A stretch of 15,740 nt of DNA from Bacteroidota bacterium (GTDB lineage: Bacteria > Bacteroidota > Bacteroidia > Flavobacteriales_D > Crocinitomicaceae). Positions 12,787 through 15,740 of the stretch are shown piece after piece. The position numbers were made by a program, and so were the translations under genes. The stretch is from contig JAJRQP010000105.1 in assembly GCA_024280195.1 (NCBI GenBank), positions 1-15,740 of the forward strand, in the 5' to 3' direction. The first letter of the stretch is position 1. Each line of letters opens with the position of its first letter. The notes beneath the pieces are model-generated. The model saw only the letters and a list, made by a program, of their open reading frames with translations, was not told the DNA's origin and did no database searches.

Positions 12787-15740
12787 ATTTATAATCATCT
12801 CGTTTTAACTTCTCTTTAATTTCTTGTAGGTTTTCCAACTTTTTCTTTCTCCTTGTTCTCTTTGCTGTTTTAGTAAAATACTTATGTTTTGTAAGAAAGT
12901 TAACTTGGATCTCATCCCACTGCTTTTCGTTTTCTATTTTACCGTGCTCTATTAGCTCTTTACATAACCTAGATGCGATTGTATGAAAATCATCTCTCCC
13001 GAGGTAGTCTAAATCTGCATCGCAAATGATTTCTTCTAAATTATTCTTCGGTTTATGTGGTATTTCTGTCACATAAATTAACTCCTTTATTTTTTCAATA
13101 TGTTCTAAGGTATAACCGTAAAGCGGAAGAATTTCTTCTGCCATTCTTGCACCGATGTATTCGTTTTTCTCATATTGTTCAACAAAGCCAGCATCGTGAT
13201 AGGTTGCAGCAGATTTTAATAAAAACAAACCTTCATCTGTTACATTTTCTGCTAACGCAAGTCGTTCTACAGCGTTTACAACGTCTTTTGTGTGAGCAAT
13301 ACTATGGTAGTGTAGGTTTTCTGATAATTGCTGCTCTAAAACTCTTACAATGTGTCTTTCTGCCTTGTAATAATTAATAGAACTGTAATGATGTAAGTTG
13401 ACAATTTTGTGAAATTTATCATTTGGGACAATTCCTTCTCCTTTTAGAGAAAGTTCTGGTTTTATACGCTCAACCACATACATTTCCATCATATCTCTAC
13501 TTTTCGTTTGGGCCTTTCCCGCATAACGACACTCGAAATACGGTTCTATGTTAGTATAGGTTGCCCCTGAAATGGTAACCTTACCCGGTTGACCATGCAT
13601 CTCCATTCTTTGAGCACGGTTAACAGTTGCTCCCCAAATATCAAATGCTAAACGCTCACTACCAATTACACCTGCTGTTACTTCACCGGTATTGATTCCT
13701 AAACGCAACTCCCAATAATCTCTGTCGTTTGCAATAGCATCGTTCATCCTTTTTTGCATGTATGCTTGGATTTGAAGAGCTGCAGTTACGGTGTCAATTG
13801 GATTGGTTGTGTTTCTTACGGGAACACCTCCGGCACACATGTATGCATCACCAATCGTTTTTATTTTTTCAAGATTATTTTTAATGATGATTTCATCAAA
13901 TTTTGTGAAATAAACATCTAGTTTTTTGACTAATTCAGAAGCGGTCATTTCATCTGAAATTTTTGAAAAACCAACAAAATCTGTAAACAGAACAGATACT
14001 TTTTTATACGACCTTGCCCTCGCTTTTCCTTTTTTCTTTAGTTCATCAGCTGTAGATTCTGGAATTATGTTCTTTAAAAGACGTTCTGTTTTATCTTTTT
14101 CTTTCTGAAGTTCTTTTTGTTGTTGAATTACAGTATTTCTTTCTTTTTCTAATTTCTTCTTCTGAAGTTCTATTTTCTTGTTTTGCGTTTTTATTTCTCT
14201 CGTTCGTTCATTTATTTTTATTTCTAATTGAACCTGTTCCCTTCTTGCGTCTGCTACTCGTTTTTTTATAATGAATCTAATAAATAAAGCTAAAAACAAA
14301 GCTGAGAACGCTATAAATGGCCATGTTAACCAAAATGGAGGAGAGATTCCTATTTTGATTTCTGCTGGAGAACTTGACCATTTTCCCTCTCCTAACCTAG
14401 CGTATACCTTTAAGGTATAATCACCATGAGATAATGAATTAAAGTGGATTTCGTTTTGCGAACCAATAATTATTTCACCCTCATCAGAACCTTCTAGTTG
14501 ATACTTATAGTTTAAAAGTTCAGGTTGACTTAAGTCTGTCGGTTGAAATCGAATAGTAAAACTTCTTTGATTATAGTCTAAAAGTACCTCGTCTTTTAAA
14601 AAGATTGCCTCTCCATCCTTTAATTCTTCATCTTTATCATTTTCTAATCTAAACTTCGTAAAAACAACAGACACATCTTTTTTGTTGCTCACCAAGTTGT
14701 TTGGATTAAAATAATTGTATCCATAAATCCCTCCAAAATAAATGTCTCCTGATTTAGATTTCATATGGGCGCCAAGGTTAAACTCGTTACTCATTAACCC
14801 ATCTATTTCGGTGTAGTTTTTAACTTGATTCGTTCGATAATTTAATTCCGAAAGCCCCTTATTAGTGCTTAACCAAAGTGTGTTTGCTTTTCCTGGAATC
14901 ACAGCATAAACAACATTGTTTGGTAAGCCATTTGATTTATTAAAAATGGTTGCTTTTTTGTTTGTTGCATCCCATTTTATCAAGCCGTCTCCTATTGTCC
15001 CCAACCAATATAGCCCTGAATCATCTTGGTACATTGATGCTATTGATTCTTTACTTATCTTCTTAAGAATGGAATTATATACGTAAGGTTTAATAATTAT
15101 TTCATTATTCTTTTCGGAGAGAATATTTAAACCTCCCGTACTGGTCGCAAACCAAATTGAATTATTATTGTCCTTAAAAACCATTCTACAAACACCTTTT
15201 GAAATAGTGTTATCTGTGTCCTTTGCTAAATATTCAAACGCTTCTATTGTATTTGTTTTACTATTAAATAACAACGCTCCATCTTTTGTTGCTAACCAAT
15301 ACTTATTTTTTTTCCAGTGAAGAATGGAGTAAATACGGTTGTGTTTATTTGCATTAGAACCTGTTATTCTTTCGTAAGAATAGTTCCCTTTTGTAATATT
15401 TAAGATGAAAAGTCCGTCAGCGCAACCCGCAATAATTTTATTTTTAGAAATCGCTTGTAGAGAAAGTATTGCCATTTCTCTTATGCCGGATTTCGTGTCT
15501 TTCGTTCTGTAAAACTGTCTAAAAACGCCTGTTTTTTTATCCATTCTAGAAACGGCTTTATCTGTTCCTATGTATAAGTACTGCTCGTCTTCAGAGAAAC
15601 TCCAAACACTAGGTGTTGGTATTCCTTTTTCTGGTAACGCACTTGGCCCTATTCCAATAAAACTTTTTGATAAGGGATTAAAACTAGAAACTCCTCGTTG
15701 AGAACCAATCCAAAAAGTGCCGGATTCGTCTTTAAATAAA
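12785..15740 (-). CDS. Propeller-sensor adenylate cyclase with C-terminal HD domain, N-terminus cut by window edge
   Basis: The frame is open from the window edge; about 984 residues are visible, and the Met at 15544 is internal because propeller repeats ('DESGTFWIGSQRGVSSFNP') continue before it. In order: two-component-regulator propeller repeats (15740 to about 14700; 'DSGLYWLGTIGDGLIKWD'), a Y_Y_Y domain (about 14560-14365), one membrane helix (about 14330-14265), a Lys/Glu coiled coil (about 14250-14060), a class III cyclase domain (about 14010-13480), and an HD domain (about 13330-12950) with a basic tail. Cyclase metal Asps are present (codons 13979-13981 and 13847-13849). The substrate pair is Lys (13859-13861) and Asp (13640-13642), which indicates ATP rather than GTP, and transition-state Asn (13619-13621) and Arg (13607-13609) are intact. 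The HD domain keeps His (13292-13294), H-D (13193-13198) and the later Asp ('CDADLDYLG'). It probably senses a periplasmic signal and makes, and perhaps degrades, a cyclic nucleotide. Confidence 0.92.
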   Translation of the reverse strand, partial: LFKDESGTFWIGSQRGVSSFNPLSKSFIGIGPSALPEKGIPTPSVWSFSEDEQYLYIGTDKAVSRMDKKTGVFRQFYRTKDTKSGIREMAILSLQAISKNKIIAGCADGLFILNITKGNYSYERITGSNANKHNRIYSILHWKKNKYWLATKDGALLFNSKTNTIEAFEYLAKDTDNTISKGVCRMVFKDNNNSIWFATSTGGLNILSEKNNEIIIKPYVYNSILKKISKESIASMYQDDSGLYWLGTIGDGLIKWDATNKKATIFNKSNGLPNNVVYAVIPGKANTLWLSTNKGLSELNYRTNQVKNYTEIDGLMSNEFNLGAHMKSKSGDIYFGGIYGYNYFNPNNLVSNKKDVSVVFTKFRLENDKDEELKDGEAIFLKDEVLLDYNQRSFTIRFQPTDLSQPELLNYKYQLEGSDEGEIIIGSQNEIHFNSLSHGDYTLKVYARLGEGKWSSSPAEIKIGISPPFWLTWPFIAFSALFLALFIRFIIKKRVADARREQVQLEIKINERTREIKTQNKKIELQKKKLEKERNTVIQQQKELQKEKDKTERLLKNIIPESTADELKKKGKARARSYKKVSVLFTDFVGFSKISDEMTASELVKKLDVYFTKFDEIIIKNNLEKIKTIGDAYMCAGGVPVRNTTNPIDTVTAALQIQAYMQKRMNDAIANDRDYWELRLGINTGEVTAGVIGSERLAFDIWGATVNRAQRMEMHGQPGKVTISGATYTNIEPYFECRYAGKAQTKSRDMMEMYVVERIKPELSLKGEGIVPNDKFHKIVNLHHYSSINYYKAERHIVRVLEQQLSENLHYHSIAHTKDVVNAVERLALAENVTDEGLFLLKSAATYHDAGFVEQYEKNEYIGARMAEEILPLYGYTLEHIEKIKELIYVTEIPHKPKNNLEEIICDADLDYLGRDDFHTIASRLCKELIEHGKIENEKQWDEIQVNFLTKHKYFTKTAKRTRRKKKLENLQEIKEKLKRDDYK

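Noticed and set aside
13057..13377. 106-codon plus-strand frame inside the cyclase HD domain
   Set aside because: It is antisense to conserved HD residues; the Leu/His/Gln-rich product has no recognisable feature.
15544..15544. Met at 15544 as the true start of the cyclase
   Set aside because: The same frame stays open to the window edge and continues recognisable propeller repeats (W-I-G-S-Q-R-G), so the real start is outside the window.

Overview
The window is AT-rich chromosomal DNA from a member of the Bacteroidota, most likely Flavobacteriales. Four things support this. There are type IX secretion (T9SS) and gliding genes: gldH, a PorP/SprF-family protein, and a protein with a gliding-motility-associated (type B) C-terminal domain. 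There is a family of small lipoproteins with Cys at residue 20. Promoter-like TAnnTTTG boxes occur. Start codons follow A-rich leaders rather than Shine-Dalgarno sequences. I see no rRNA, tRNA, CRISPR array, insertion sequence or phage gene. No stretch longer than about 130 bases lacks a gene.

Layout. At the left edge a TPR lipoprotein, cut by the window end, is transcribed leftward and diverges from a tiny CxxC membrane-protein gene (686-931, +). Next, on the minus strand, is a two-gene unit: a 1121-residue secreted CotH-type protein (lamin-tail, chitobiase-like, CotH kinase, InlB-like, calcium-binding repeat and T9SS type B sorting domains), followed 2 bases later by a PorP/SprF-family outer-membrane protein, its probable secretion or anchoring partner. 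A divergent plus-strand pair (5465-6525) encodes a small lipoprotein and a DUF2490 outer-membrane protein joined by an ATGA overlap. These converge with no gap on the minus-strand run holB - ricT - gldH (9483 to 6526), in which gldH starts inside ricT.

A plus-strand series follows: a periplasmic protein dominated by a roughly 300-residue Glu/Lys/Ala helix, with a clear terminator; an EamA/DMT-type permease; and a tandem universal stress protein, with a good Bacteroidota promoter and a terminator. The right end is a large minus-strand gene that runs off the window. It encodes a sensor-like beta-propeller, Y_Y_Y domain, one membrane helix, a coiled coil, a class III adenylate cyclase domain with all canonical catalytic residues, and a C-terminal HD phosphohydrolase domain.

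Most genes are ordinary for this lineage. The most notable items are the propeller-cyclase-HD fusion, the CotH/PorP secretion pair, and a recurrent pattern in which the -7 box lies only 4-5 bases before the ATG, which suggests leaderless transcripts.
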